Source of the DNA: Nitrososphaerales archaeon
GTDB lineage: Archaea; Thermoproteota; Nitrososphaeria; Nitrososphaerales; CADDZS01
Assembly: GCA_030041295.1 (NCBI GenBank)
Contig: JASHOD010000032.1
Location: 1 to 36,384 of the forward strand
DNA length: 36,384 nt
Reading direction: 5' to 3'
Below are positions 23,480 through 31,846 of this stretch, piece by piece. A program made the translations under genes and the position numbers. The notes under the pieces are model-generated. The model was not told where the DNA came from. It did not search any database and was given only the letters and a program-made list of their open reading frames with translations. The first letter of the stretch is position 1; each line of letters opens with the position of its first letter.

Positions 23480-23487
23480 TTATAAAA
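23480..23487. promoter_or_regulatory. near-symmetric TATA between the CsoR-like gene and a small divergent gene
   Basis: TTATAAAA lies 28-35 bases upstream of the CsoR-like ATG (23452) on one side and about 31-38 bases upstream of the GTG at 23518 on the other. It can be read as TATA on both strands (TTTTATAA on the minus), so one element may serve both genes. Confidence 0.45.
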
Positions 23488-23517
23488 GAAGTATCCACAT
23501 CCTATGGAGGAGGATAA

Positions 23518-23706
23518 GTGACATTTAAAAGTCCAACAACCAAGCGAATACTTTTGGATGATCCAATGACTGGCCCTTTTGTAGAGCGAATAGAAAAGCC
23601 AGCAAAAATAATATACTCTGGATACGTGTTTAGGGCAGGATTTGAAAATTATCTATATTCTACAGATTCAAATATAGACCTATTTTTGCGATATAGAATA
23701 TTTTAG
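23518..23706 (+). CDS. small hypothetical protein with a strong Shine-Dalgarno site
   Basis: 62 residues from GTG at 23518, preceded by GGAGGAGGA at 23505-23513, one of the best ribosome-binding sites in the window and unusual here because most genes seem leaderless. The product (MTFKSPTTKRILLDD, then VERIEKPAKIIYSGYVFR and a Tyr/Phe-rich end) has no recognised family. It is divergent from the CsoR-CDF pair and 36 bases upstream of the secreted phosphoesterase, with which it may be cotranscribed. Base composition is AT-rich, unlike the phosphoesterase. Confidence 0.5.
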   Translation: MTFKSPTTKRILLDDPMTGPFVERIEKPAKIIYSGYVFRAGFENYLYSTDSNIDLFLRYRIF

Positions 23707-23742
23707 CAATGATGAAATAGAAAATATCCTTTTCTCGCGTTC

Positions 23743-26133
23743 ATGAGAGCCAGAACTAAGGTTAGTATTATAGCCTCGATCGCTGTTTTAGCATTGCTAG
23801 TAGGTGCGGATTTCGGGGGGTTCGCGTCAACCTCTCAAAATGTCGTTACCACTGCGACGCCAATAAAACACGTCGTCGTTATATTTCAAGAGAATGTATC
23901 GTTTGATCACTACTTCGGTACCTATCCAAACGCAACTAATGCCCCAAACACGCCTCAGTTCACTGCAAAGGCGAATACTCCCACAGTCAATGGGTTGACA
24001 GGCGATCTTCTTACTGACAATCCTAATTATCTGTACTCATGCACTTTGCCAAGCGGATGCAACCCGCAGGACAACCCTGCTCTCCTTCCTCGAACAGAGC
24101 CAGTGACTTGCGACAACGACCATGATTATTCCGCAGAGCAAGCAGCCTTCAACAACGGCTTGATGAACCAGTTCCCAGAGCAGACGAGCTGTAGCGATGG
24201 TCTAGTAATGGACTATTACGACGGAAATACGGTAACAGCGCTTTGGAACTATGCCCAGTACTTCACTTTGAACGACAACCAATATGGCACGACATTCGGT
24301 CCGTCCACTCCAGGAGCGCTTAACGTAGTTTCAGGGCTAGGTGGCCCAGCGGAGGTGCTCGTCGGCCCTGAGGGAGGCCCCTATACAAATTACACGACAA
24401 ACTATCCGAATCCTCCCGACTCGGCACAGAGTGGAGATAACATCCTCGCGAACGGTCAGCTCGTAAATGATATTGATCCAGCCTACGACGACTGCTCATA
24501 TACAACGGATGGATCCACTGCAACAGCTGCCATGATGTCTGGTGTCCAGAACATCGGCAACCTTCTAAATGCAAAGGATGTTACTTGGGGATGGTTTGAA
24601 GGCGGATTCACGCCGACCAACTATACCTCTACAGGACAGGCGATCTGCGGCACCTCTAACGCCAACGTCGGCGGAAAAATTGAGACCACATACAGTCCCC
24701 ACCACGAGCCGTTCCAGTACTTTGCTTCAACTGCAAACCCTCACCACTTACCTCCGAGCTCTGCGTCAATGATTGGCTACACAGACCAAGCAAATCACCA
24801 GTACGACCTGTCGTCATTTTGGATTGCCGCCGACTCTGGCAACCTCCCAGCAGTCAGCTATCTAAAGGCGCCAAGATACCAGGACGGGCACCCGAGCAAC
24901 TCGGACCCGCTCGACGAGCAGGCATGGCTTGTTAACACCATAAACAAGCTCATGAGCCTCCCGACATGGAGCAGTACTGCCATCATCATTGATTGGGACG
25001 ACTCTGACGGATGGTATGACAGCGTGATGCCTCCGATTGTCAACCCATCTTCAGACCCGAACAATGATCTACTAAACGGAGCAGGTGTTTGCGGTCAGGG
25101 ACCCCCGCCACTCGTAGTAGAAGATAGATGTGGCTATGGTCCTAGAATTCCACTACTCGTGATTTCGCCCTACGCAAAGTCAAACTATGTCGACAGCACG
25201 CTCGCGAGCCAAACTTCAATCGTGAGCTTCATTGAATACAACTGGGGTCTTGGCAACCTGGGCCCTGAATCATACGACCACATGGCTGGAAGCATAATGA
25301 ACGCGTTTGACTTTTCACAACCACAAGCTAACAACGGCATCGTGTACCTCAACCCTGCAACTGGTGAAGTAGTACAGAACGGAGGATTCATGCCAAATGC
25401 GCCAGTATTCCAAAACACTCCAGGACACCCAAATCTCAACACACTCCAAACATGCTCAGACTCGGACACCAATCCCGACGTTTGCTCCACATCGAACAGC
25501 ATTTCGAAGGGAGTTTCAAGTGACAACAATTTGTGGCTCAGTGCTTCAGCTAATATCACTCCAAAGGAATCCTCAGCTCCCACCACAGTATACATTACGG
25601 GACAATCGCTTAACCTCAAGTTAAAAGGCGGGAACGGAATTCCGCTCACGATACCAGCGCCGAACTCAGAAGTTGTCTTCAGTCCTACTGCAACTCAAGT
25701 AACTACGGCATACACTAGCACAGGCTGGGTTACAACGGCACCAGTTGGATTCCAAGGCACCATCTTCGTTGGAGGTGTAGCTTACCAAGTGCCAACAGGA
25801 GTGAACTTAGCAGGTGCCAAAGCGGACTGGACTGACGAATTCAGCGGAACCAACGTGACATTCACACTCAACTGGAAATGGGCAGGTGCAGTCTACTCTA
25901 CTCTCGGTACTTCCACGCTAGGCAGTTCCGCGTTCTACAACGCCCTAGGGATAAAACCAATCACCTCAAGCATAGGTAGCCCCTATCCCAACTCAGATCA
26001 AGCAGGCACACCAGAGAACTTCAAATCAGACTATGTGTCAAGTGCTACTACAGGGCCGTATCCCTACCAGTATGTCGGCTCATACAGCGCACAAGGCAAC
26101 GCGTACTATCAAGCATACCTACTCAACGAATAG
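23743..26133 (+). CDS. secreted phosphoesterase (acid phosphatase / phospholipase C family)
   Basis: 796 residues. N-terminal signal peptide: basic MRARTK, hydrophobic IIASIAVLALLVGADF, then an Ala/Ser/Thr-rich stretch. The catalytic domain matches the PF04185 phosphoesterase family: IKHVVVIFQENVSFDHYFGTY (about residues 42-62), IIIDWDDSDGWYD (the usual DExGGWYDH region) and PRIPLLVISPYAKSNYVD, with DHMAGSIMNAF following. The last 200 residues are a Thr/Ser/Gly-rich beta region ending without an anchor, so the enzyme is probably exported to scavenge phosphate from esters or lipids. Rich in Asn, Thr, Pro and C-ended codons, unlike its neighbours, suggesting horizontal acquisition. Confidence 0.88.
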   Translation: MRARTKVSIIASIAVLALLVGADFGGFASTSQNVVTTATPIKHVVVIFQENVSFDHYFGTYPNATNAPNTPQFTAKANTPTVNGLTGDLLTDNPNYLYSCTLPSGCNPQDNPALLPRTEPVTCDNDHDYSAEQAAFNNGLMNQFPEQTSCSDGLVMDYYDGNTVTALWNYAQYFTLNDNQYGTTFGPSTPGALNVVSGLGGPAEVLVGPEGGPYTNYTTNYPNPPDSAQSGDNILANGQLVNDIDPAYDDCSYTTDGSTATAAMMSGVQNIGNLLNAKDVTWGWFEGGFTPTNYTSTGQAICGTSNANVGGKIETTYSPHHEPFQYFASTANPHHLPPSSASMIGYTDQANHQYDLSSFWIAADSGNLPAVSYLKAPRYQDGHPSNSDPLDEQAWLVNTINKLMSLPTWSSTAIIIDWDDSDGWYDSVMPPIVNPSSDPNNDLLNGAGVCGQGPPPLVVEDRCGYGPRIPLLVISPYAKSNYVDSTLASQTSIVSFIEYNWGLGNLGPESYDHMAGSIMNAFDFSQPQANNGIVYLNPATGEVVQNGGFMPNAPVFQNTPGHPNLNTLQTCSDSDTNPDVCSTSNSISKGVSSDNNLWLSASANITPKESSAPTTVYITGQSLNLKLKGGNGIPLTIPAPNSEVVFSPTATQVTTAYTSTGWVTTAPVGFQGTIFVGGVAYQVPTGVNLAGAKADWTDEFSGTNVTFTLNWKWAGAVYSTLGTSTLGSSAFYNALGIKPITSSIGSPYPNSDQAGTPENFKSDYVSSATTGPYPYQYVGSYSAQGNAYYQAYLLNE

Positions 26134-26149
26134 ACTAGACGACCAAAAA

Positions 26150-26176
26150 AAGGGAAGTAAAGAAAGGACTTCCCTT
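26150..26176 (+). terminator. hairpin terminator after the phosphoesterase gene
   Basis: Stem AAGGGAAGT (26150-26158) and ACTTCCCTT (26168-26176), nine perfect pairs, nine-nt loop, followed within 15 bases by a T-rich tract (CTTTTTTT). It lies 17 bases after the stop codon. Intrinsic hairpins are less common in archaea, which fits an acquired gene, but T-tracts do terminate archaeal polymerase. Confidence 0.6.
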
Positions 26177-26239
26177 TCCCCTCCTACTTTTTTTCAAGCT
26201 CTCATGATAATCCGTCTTTTCTCAAACGAAAAATTTCGC

Positions 26240-27104
26240 TTACCAACGGATTTCGAACACTTGGACAGATCCAACCAGGCGGAACCCGTGATGTTTTAGA
26301 ATAGGGCCCGAAGTGCCGAGTCGAGCAGTTGTTAGTGCGATCTCTGCTCCTCTCTTTGTTCCTTGTTCGAAGCGTGCCTTGACGAGCGCCCCATACACGC
26401 CCATTTTTCTATGGGTAGGAAGTACACCGGCGCCGAATAAGAGACATAAAGGACCAGCAATTTCTATTCCTGCTAGACCTACGGCGATATCATCTTGCCA
26501 AGCGAGAAAGCGATCAGAATGACCCTCGCTTTGTATCCTGCGATAATATTCCTCAATGAATGCCTTTAGAGCGTCACCAGAAGGGAGCGGATCACCGTAA
26601 ATTGAACTTGTAAGTTTCGTACTCCTGCTCGTTGAAAGTTTCGCGCGCGCACGTTCACACCGGCTGGGTTTTGAAATTCAGGAAGACGAACTAAATCATT
26701 CGAATCACGCAGTTCCCACGCAAGGATCTCGGTTTCTTCCTTCGCTTCATATCCATGTTGCAACAATCGCTTTGTCAGATCGCTTGGTCGACACATGGGG
26801 GTTACTTGTACTCTCACACCAATTCCTCCTAATGACTCAACTTGAGAACGGAAATCCTCAAGAATTTGATCAAAGCGAGAGTCTTCTTCGACCTTGAACC
26901 CATACACTAATTTAGAGCATATGAGCCTGGCGTGACAACAAGTTCATAGTCATCTGTTGATACCTTTTTTGCTGACGGCGGTACCAATCGCCAATCGTCA
27001 ACAGCACTCCAAATGCGCTCGTCTGACCAGCTCTTCATTACAAGTACAAAGCTGAAAGCGAATATGAATTTAGCGTGTTTGTCAGCTAGCTCATTTCGAT
27101 GCAA
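26240..27104 (-). pseudogene. GNAT acetyltransferase, broken by several frameshifts
   Basis: Three frames must be joined to read it. Part 1 (27104 to about 26915) is KFIFAFSFVLVMKSWSDERI to VVTPGSY. Part 2 (about 26907 to 26640) is LVYGFKVEEDSRFDQILED through CRPSDLTKRLLQHGYEAKEE to NPAGVNVRA. Part 3, after further shifts around the GCGCGCGCG run (about 26641-26650) and near 26605, is GDPLPSGDALKAFIEEYYRR, then LAWQDDIAVGLAGIEIAGP, LFGAGVLPTHRKMGVYGALV and LKHHGFRLVGSVQVFEIRW. The V-x-x-x-x-R-x-x-G-x-Y acetyl-CoA motif and the terminal HHGF are typical of GNAT. At least three indels mean it is not functional, unless the assembly is poor here. Confidence 0.8.
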
Positions 27105-27300
27105 AGATGACCTTCTTTCCTACTTAAAAGAGCTGAAACCTCCTTCGGTAAGTTCATTTTTTTCTCTAACACCTTTTTAGGGATACTCTGGCATCGATTA
27201 AACACTCTATTTCCTAAGCAACGCTTGGAATTATTTGAAGACAAATCAAAAGTAAATATTACACCTTCCTGTAATTGGCGATGGGTTTGGATAAATCAGT

Positions 27301-28032
27301 TTGGACGAATCTGATCAAGAAACAAAGATTGTTGTCAGTAAGGACGGACCCTATGTGGTCAAAGGGAACATTCCGCTAAGCATGCAGATAATCACTCCTA
27401 ACAAGGAAGGCCTCTCCTGGGAGTGGAAAAAGGCAAAGGAATTCAAAACCGACAAGAAAGAATATTCGCTTTGCCGTTGCGGGCAGTCAAAAACCAAACC
27501 CTTTTGTGACGGATCCCACGCGAAGATTCGATTTGACGGAACAGAGCGAGCCACTCGCAAACCCTACATCAGACAGGCAGAAACTTACGATGGCCCGACC
27601 TTAACTTTGGATGATACGGAGGAGTTATGTGCATTTGCTCGTTTCTGCGATCCGGAAGGACAGATATGGTCTCTAATTGAGGAAACCGACGACCCAAAGA
27701 AGCGTGAGCTTGTGATACGCGAAGCGAACCACTGCCCTGCCGGTCGCTTGGTCGTTCGAGACAAAAAGAAAGGCGATGTTATAGAACATGATCTTCCCCA
27801 ATCCATAGGGGTGGTCGAGGACCCGGCGCTTGGTGTCAGTGGTCCACTATGGGTTCGCGGTGGCATTAGGATCGAATCTAATGATGGAAAGCCCTATGAA
27901 ATTCGTAATAGAGTGACCCTCTGCCGCTGCGGTGCATCAAGCAACATGCCTTTCTGCAACGGCAGTCATGCTAGTATCAAGTTCAGAGACGGACTCGTAA
28001 CATTCGTTCCAGCCAAAAAATCCAAGAAATAG
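27301..28032 (+). CDS. double CDGSH iron-sulfur protein with a Fer4_19-type middle domain
   Basis: 243 residues from TTG at 27301. Two CDGSH (mitoNEET-like) 2Fe-2S sites: CRCGQSKTKPFCDGSH at about residues 57-72 and CRCGASSNMPFCNGSH near residues 212-227; the second has Asn for Asp in CDGSH, outside the ligand set. Between them LCAFARFCDPEG and ANHCPAGRLVV give the Cys pattern of the divergent Fer4_19 domain. This three-part architecture is known in bacteria and archaea, probably for electron transfer or cluster storage. No operon partners. It sits after a 196-base gap with an AAATATTAC element. Confidence 0.88.
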   Translation: MDESDQETKIVVSKDGPYVVKGNIPLSMQIITPNKEGLSWEWKKAKEFKTDKKEYSLCRCGQSKTKPFCDGSHAKIRFDGTERATRKPYIRQAETYDGPTLTLDDTEELCAFARFCDPEGQIWSLIEETDDPKKRELVIREANHCPAGRLVVRDKKKGDVIEHDLPQSIGVVEDPALGVSGPLWVRGGIRIESNDGKPYEIRNRVTLCRCGASSNMPFCNGSHASIKFRDGLVTFVPAKKSKK

Positions 28033-28080
28033 ATACATCGAAAAGCATTGAGACAGATATGTGGACTTATGTAAGATAGA

Positions 28081-28455
28081 TCATTCCATTCCTAGAAATT
28101 TTCGCACTTTGGTTGTAAGATTGCTTCCGTTGATCGACCTCTGAAATAAAATGCTCGCTATCACATTCTCATCCGGAATCAAGATTAACATTCCCTTCAG
28201 CTCGCGCCTGATAAAAATCACTGACTCGAGATCTGAGAGCATGCGAGTGGCAGCTACTGCGCTGCCCAAGATCATCGCTCCCTTGAATCCAATGCCAGCC
28301 CAATCTTCTTTATTTGCTGAAAGTTTTGATCTGTACTCTGGTTTTATGTAATCTCCGAGCACCTCGCCGGTATTAGTCGAAATTATCGCACCGAAAATTC
28401 CTTTCTCGAGATTTGAAAGATCTTCTGCGAGCTTCTCTGCTTCTACTGCATTCAA
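28081..28455 (-). CDS. hypothetical protein, roadblock/LC7-like
   Basis: 124 residues from TTG at 28453-28455. The pattern is helix (EAEKLAEDLSNLEKG), strand (IFGAIISTNTGEVLGDYI), helix, strands (SVIFIRRELKGMLILIPDE), helix, which resembles the roadblock/longin fold of small archaeal regulatory proteins paired with GTPases. There is no GTPase gene nearby, so this is inference from pattern only. Convergent with the CDGSH gene. Confidence 0.65.
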   Translation of the reverse strand: MNAVEAEKLAEDLSNLEKGIFGAIISTNTGEVLGDYIKPEYRSKLSANKEDWAGIGFKGAMILGSAVAATRMLSDLESVIFIRRELKGMLILIPDENVIASILFQRSINGSNLTTKVRKFLGME

Positions 28456-28811
28456 TTAAGTATGATTCACAGCTCTCTGAGGAATCCCCTATTTTGACTT
28501 TCGTCTTGGTATTAAAGTGACGTGATAAGAAAATAATCTAAAAGTGAAACTACTAGCACAAATGTTATTGATGCAAGAAGATTCGTGAATTCGATAATGC
28601 GTTCTTCCTGTAAGCATTCACTACGCAAAGCGGCCTGTGAGAGGTAGGTCGGTATTTATGATGGGAGGAAACCTAGCTCCATTGCACATGTGCTGGTGCA
28701 TTCCCGAAGCAACCATTTTACTACCACGGTTCACTCCAATTATTCAGAACTCTACATGACTAACAGAAATCGAAACGCGGTTCTTTAAAAAGACAAGCAA
28801 ATTTAGCGAGT
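28456..28811. other. intergenic stretch without recognised features
   Basis: I found no convincing reading frame, tRNA, or paired box C/D motifs. A short sequence ATGATGG at about 28659 resembles a C box but no matching D box stands at the right distance. The right end (TTCTTTAAAAAGAC, about 28780) is AT-rich and downstream of the coiled-coil gene on the minus strand, so may contain its terminator. Confidence 0.35.
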
Positions 28812-29129
28812 TTAGGATTCGCCTGGAGCGGGATTTAGCAATCCCCTTAGCTTAATTTTTATCTCGTGGAGTATCTGGCCGTTCTCCGCTCCGCTTGATG
28901 ATATTCTCTCCAAAGTTTCGTTTATTTCTTCTATCTTTGCATTAGATCGGTCACGATTCAATTTTTCCTTCAGCATTTCAGAGGAGAGAGTGACTAGCTG
29001 ATCCAATTCTATAGCGCGATGAATGCGTCTATCAAGAGCCCCAATCAAAATTTCAAGATCGTTCCTTGGGATCTTGATAGAATCTTCTTGGTTCCTGATT
29101 ATGGTAGCAGAATTATCTTTCAAGCTCAA
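28812..29129 (-). CDS. coiled-coil hypothetical protein
   Basis: 105 residues from TTG at 29127-29129. Nearly all helical: PRNDLEILIGALDRRIHRAIEL, LVTLSSEMLKEKLNRDRSNAKIEEINETLERIS, then HEIKIKLRGLL. Heptad-like leucines suggest a coiled coil. No domain recognised and no operon partner evident. Confidence 0.55.
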   Translation of the reverse strand: MSLKDNSATIIRNQEDSIKIPRNDLEILIGALDRRIHRAIELDQLVTLSSEMLKEKLNRDRSNAKIEEINETLERISSSGAENGQILHEIKIKLRGLLNPAPGES

Positions 29130-29306
29130 AAAAAGTACCTAGAGAAAAATGAGAAGGACTATGATTTATCGATTTATATTAAGAAATTCCGCTATTCTAT
29201 TGGCCGTGCTCGATAGAACTTTTTTCTGGTTGATAATTCATAGCAAAGCTTTTTCTTCTATCGATAGCTTTTCACTTCGCCGTGTTCTGAAAACTAGGTC
29301 CTAGCC

Positions 29307-29576
29307 TTGGTCGTAGCCGGAGAACGGAAATCGCTTGATGAAATTGAGCTGATCGGGCAAAGGTGCGCGCTGCAAATACCGTCTTGGCATGCTTTGGGGC
29401 TGTCAATAATTACCCTCAATGAAGAGCGGGCTTTGAAACTCCGAGAAGAGATCAATGAATGGTTGTCTGATAAGCGAAAAGAGAAAATCGCGATAAAGAA
29501 CGGCCAGGAAACACTCTCTTTTGATAGAAGCTCATGGATCTCGGCTAGGAAAGATCGAAGCATCCCTCCGACATAG
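29307..29576 (+). CDS. hypothetical protein, 89 residues
   Basis: A mixed protein from TTG at 29307: strands early (QIPSWHALGLSIITLNEE), a long charged helix (ALKLREEINEWLSDKRKEKIAIK) and a basic end (SWISARKDRSIPPT). Composition is protein-like while the opposite-strand frame is Ser/Phe-rich and looks like a shadow. It ends 44 bases before the next gene and may be in the same unit. No family recognised. Confidence 0.5.
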   Translation: MVVAGERKSLDEIELIGQRCALQIPSWHALGLSIITLNEERALKLREEINEWLSDKRKEKIAIKNGQETLSFDRSSWISARKDRSIPPT

Positions 29577-29620
29577 AAGTTTATTACAGCAGATGCGAAC
29601 AATGCTCTGCTAGAATTCCC

Positions 29621-30307
29621 TTGCCTGAACTGAAAGATTCCGCTATAAAGTCAATATCCCACTTGACATTTGACTGCTACGGAACCTTGATCGATTGGAG
29701 AAATGGAATCGAAACTCAGCTTGGCGGGTTGCTTCGGAGAAAGGGACTTCGCCAAGATGTCCAAGTCTATCCATCGTATATCAAGCTCGAAGCAGAGGAA
29801 GAAGGCTCCTATAAGAAATACAATGAGATTCTGAGCAGTACAGCGGTAAAAGTTGCCACGCTCTTTGGACTTACGATAAATGAGAAGGAAGCAGACGAAT
29901 TCGCTCAAAGCGTGCCGAAATGGAAGCCCTTTGACGACACCGTGAGGAGTCTGCAAACTCTCGGAGAGCTAGGGCTAAAGCGGATAATTCTATCCAATGT
30001 CGACACGCAGATTCTTCGCGATACGATAGAAGAAAATGATCTAGATTTGGATGGCTATATTACAGCTGAAGAGATAGGATCTTACAAGCCGGCGTTCGGA
30101 CACTGGAAGAGTTTCTTTGAAAGATACAAAGTTGAGAAATCGAATGTTTTACACGTCGCGCAAAGTGTGTTTCATGATATAATCCCCGCGACAGAAATTG
30201 GACTTGCGACGGCATGGATCAACAGGTATGATGACCCTGCAACTCAAAAAGGGCGCCCGACCTATTCGTTCCAGAAGCTTTCAGAATTGATTGCGCTATT
30301 TTCCTGA
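29621..30307 (+). CDS. HAD-superfamily hydrolase (haloacid dehalogenase type II-like)
   Basis: 228 residues from TTG at 29621. Motif I LTFDCYGTLIDWRNGI (nucleophile Asp and acid position as Cys-Tyr: D-C-Y-G-T, the dehalogenase-type motif), a helical cap, motif II LKRIILSNVD, motif III Lys in GSYKPAFGHWKSF and motif IV HVAQSVFHDIIPATEIGLATAWINR. This matches the L-2-haloacid-dehalogenase-like branch, whose true archaeal substrates are mostly unknown. The acid residues of motif IV are present (H-D-I). Confidence 0.85.
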   Translation: MPELKDSAIKSISHLTFDCYGTLIDWRNGIETQLGGLLRRKGLRQDVQVYPSYIKLEAEEEGSYKKYNEILSSTAVKVATLFGLTINEKEADEFAQSVPKWKPFDDTVRSLQTLGELGLKRIILSNVDTQILRDTIEENDLDLDGYITAEEIGSYKPAFGHWKSFFERYKVEKSNVLHVAQSVFHDIIPATEIGLATAWINRYDDPATQKGRPTYSFQKLSELIALFS

Positions 30308-30517
30308 TCAACGCTCAGATTCTGTTTCTTTTTCCTCTCTATCTTCGATCTCTTCTGATTCGTGATCTTCCGACTCTTCCTCAGTCTCTAACTCGGGTTC
30401 TTCGTCCTCGGCATCTTCCTCGGATTCTACATCCTGCCTTGCCTCGATGGCGCGGTCTTGCTCTACTGCTTCTTCCTCTTCCGCCTCATCTTCTTCGCTT
30501 GACATACTTGAAATCAT
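30308..30517 (-). CDS. highly acidic low-complexity protein downstream of rpo12
   Basis: 69 residues, more than half Glu or Asp (SSEEDEAEEEEAVEQDRA and similar). It starts 12 bases after the rpo12 stop, so the two are probably one operon. Acidic tails of this kind occur in small archaeal proteins that bind basic partners such as ribosomal proteins, but no function is known. Codon-poor repeats of GAR/GAC make frame assignment less certain. Confidence 0.5.
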   Translation of the reverse strand: MISSMSSEEDEAEEEEAVEQDRAIEARQDVESEEDAEDEEPELETEEESEDHESEEIEDREEKETESER

Positions 30518-30529
30518 TCTCGAATATTG

Positions 30530-30664
30530 TTAAATTGATTTTACTTTCTTGACTACTCCAGGCCTAACCTTCTTCAAAATGCGGTAACCACATTGTACAC
30601 ACCTTATCTCTGGTTGGGAGGATAACTCCTCTAAGCTCTGCTTGGTTCCACATCGCTGGCACTC
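30530..30664 (-). pseudogene. rpoP: 3' part of rpo12 (RNA polymerase subunit P), separated by an IS element
   Basis: 44 codons, ECQRCGTKQ, LEELSSQPEIRCVQCGYRIL and KKVRPGVVKKVKSI, then TAA at 30530-30532. This is the zinc-ribbon polymerase subunit Rpo12 (Rpb12/RPC10 homolog), with its CxxCG and CxxCGYRI motifs and basic tail. There is no start codon: the reading frame runs directly into the right end of the IS200/IS605 element at 30665. The missing first 15 codons are found on the far side at 32269-32313. Joined, they give a normal 59-residue Rpo12. Confidence 0.88.
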
Positions 30665-30671
30665 TTGACAC

Positions 30672-30694
30672 TCTCCCGCATAAATGCAGGGAGA
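30672..30694 (-). repeat. right-end hairpin of the IS element (likely end of the TnpB guide-RNA scaffold)
   Basis: TCTCCC with GGGAGA (six pairs), one bulged base, then GCA with TGC and a TTTA loop. It is followed directly by GTGTCAA and the rpo12 flank. In related elements this is where the omega-RNA scaffold ends and the guide, copied from the flank, begins. Confidence 0.65.
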
Positions 30695-30730
30695 TTCTCG
30701 CGTTGTAGCCGCTCTGCATGGGTGCTCATC

Positions 30731-31846
30731 CTAGCGAGTTCTCACCGTGGGCTGTGCCAAAATCAACCCCTGAGATAGAGCTTGCCCTATCCCTCGATTC
30801 ATTATGTTGAAGGCTCCGTTATAGTCAGCGTTGTACTCATGTCCACATACAAAGCATTTGAATTTCCCACCGACTCTAAGACCCTTAGAGCGACAGTTGT
30901 GGCACGTCTGAGAAGTGTACGCTTCAGAGACTTGAATGACTTTGATCCCCAGCCACTGTGCTTTGTATCTTATGAACTGGAACAGCTTGTGGAACGGAAA
31001 ACTGTTCAGTTTTCTCATAAAGCCTCTCGAATATCTTCTTTGCAAGCGTATCCCTTTCAAATTTCCAATAATTATTACAGAATTGTTACTGTCTGCTTTG
31101 TTTACGATTTCTCTTGAAATCTTGTGAAGAAGGTCATCAGTTATTCTCGATTCCTTATCTCCTATCCTTTTGATTGCTTCGAATGCTCCATTGACTTGCA
31201 GCTTCTTTCTCAATTGGTAGAAACGGGAGCGCAGCCTTCTGAGTTCTCTCCCGTAGAACTTTGGTTTCTTTTCTACTGAGTTGACGGTTGTTGCAATGTT
31301 TCTTATCCCAACATCGATTGCAAGAGCCGAGGTTGGAACCCGTTGTTGTTTGAGCATATCCTTCTCGATTGTTAGGAAGACATAGAAATCGCCTTTGACC
31401 TTGAGCAGCTTTGCTCCGGTCAGTATCGCTCCTTCTGGAAGCTCCGAAGAAATCCCAAGGGGAACATTGACCTTTCCTCTTTGATTTGAAACAGGAATCC
31501 CTATCCAATAAGGAGCAAATTTTGTCTCTGCCTTGTACACATCGTTTCTGAGAATTAGTGGCTGTTCTTCGTACATGATTCCGCCGTTTTGTTTCTTCAA
31601 GCGTTTGAGAAATCTATCTGCTTGTTGCTTTGTGGCGGAGTAGAGAGAAACCGATTTGTCTTCTTGAATGTATCTCTGATAGTTTGAATATTCGGTTTGA
31701 ATTAGCCCGAGCTTGTTTTTATTGAGTTCTAGAATCTTGCACTTGATTGTCTTCTGAGCTATGTTGTGCTCTGTTCTGCGATGTACTTCTCTATCGTTGC
31801 GCTTGATACGTTGCCCGCAGTGCTTGCAAAGTATGAATGAGTCCAT
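30731..31846 (-). CDS. tnpB: TnpB, RNA-guided RuvC-like nuclease homolog with N-terminal C2H2 finger
   Basis: 371 residues from ATG at 31844-31846. The first 30 residues form an extra C2H2 finger (CKHCGQRIKRNDREVHRRTEH). The TnpB body follows: ALAIDVGIRNIATTV (RuvC-I Asp), HKISREIV, NSVIIIGNLKGIRLQRR where RuvC-II normally has Glu in VExLKGI but here has Gly, the zinc ribbon CHNC and CFVC, and HEYNADYNGAFNIMNRG (RuvC-III Asp). The RuvC-II change may inactivate cleavage, unless another Glu substitutes, as has been reported in rearranged TnpBs. It overlaps tnpA by 88 bases in a different frame. The right-end RNA scaffold lies just downstream. Confidence 0.92.
   Translation of the reverse strand: MDSFILCKHCGQRIKRNDREVHRRTEHNIAQKTIKCKILELNKNKLGLIQTEYSNYQRYIQEDKSVSLYSATKQQADRFLKRLKKQNGGIMYEEQPLILRNDVYKAETKFAPYWIGIPVSNQRGKVNVPLGISSELPEGAILTGAKLLKVKGDFYVFLTIEKDMLKQQRVPTSALAIDVGIRNIATTVNSVEKKPKFYGRELRRLRSRFYQLRKKLQVNGAFEAIKRIGDKESRITDDLLHKISREIVNKADSNNSVIIIGNLKGIRLQRRYSRGFMRKLNSFPFHKLFQFIRYKAQWLGIKVIQVSEAYTSQTCHNCRSKGLRVGGKFKCFVCGHEYNADYNGAFNIMNRGIGQALSQGLILAQPTVRTR

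Noticed and set aside
28655..28760. Possible box C/D small RNA (ATGATGG)
   Set aside because: No D box at the right distance and no terminal stem.
30665..30733. CRISPR-like or toxin-antitoxin role for the sequence after tnpB
   Set aside because: It is fully explained as the right end and guide-RNA scaffold of the IS element.
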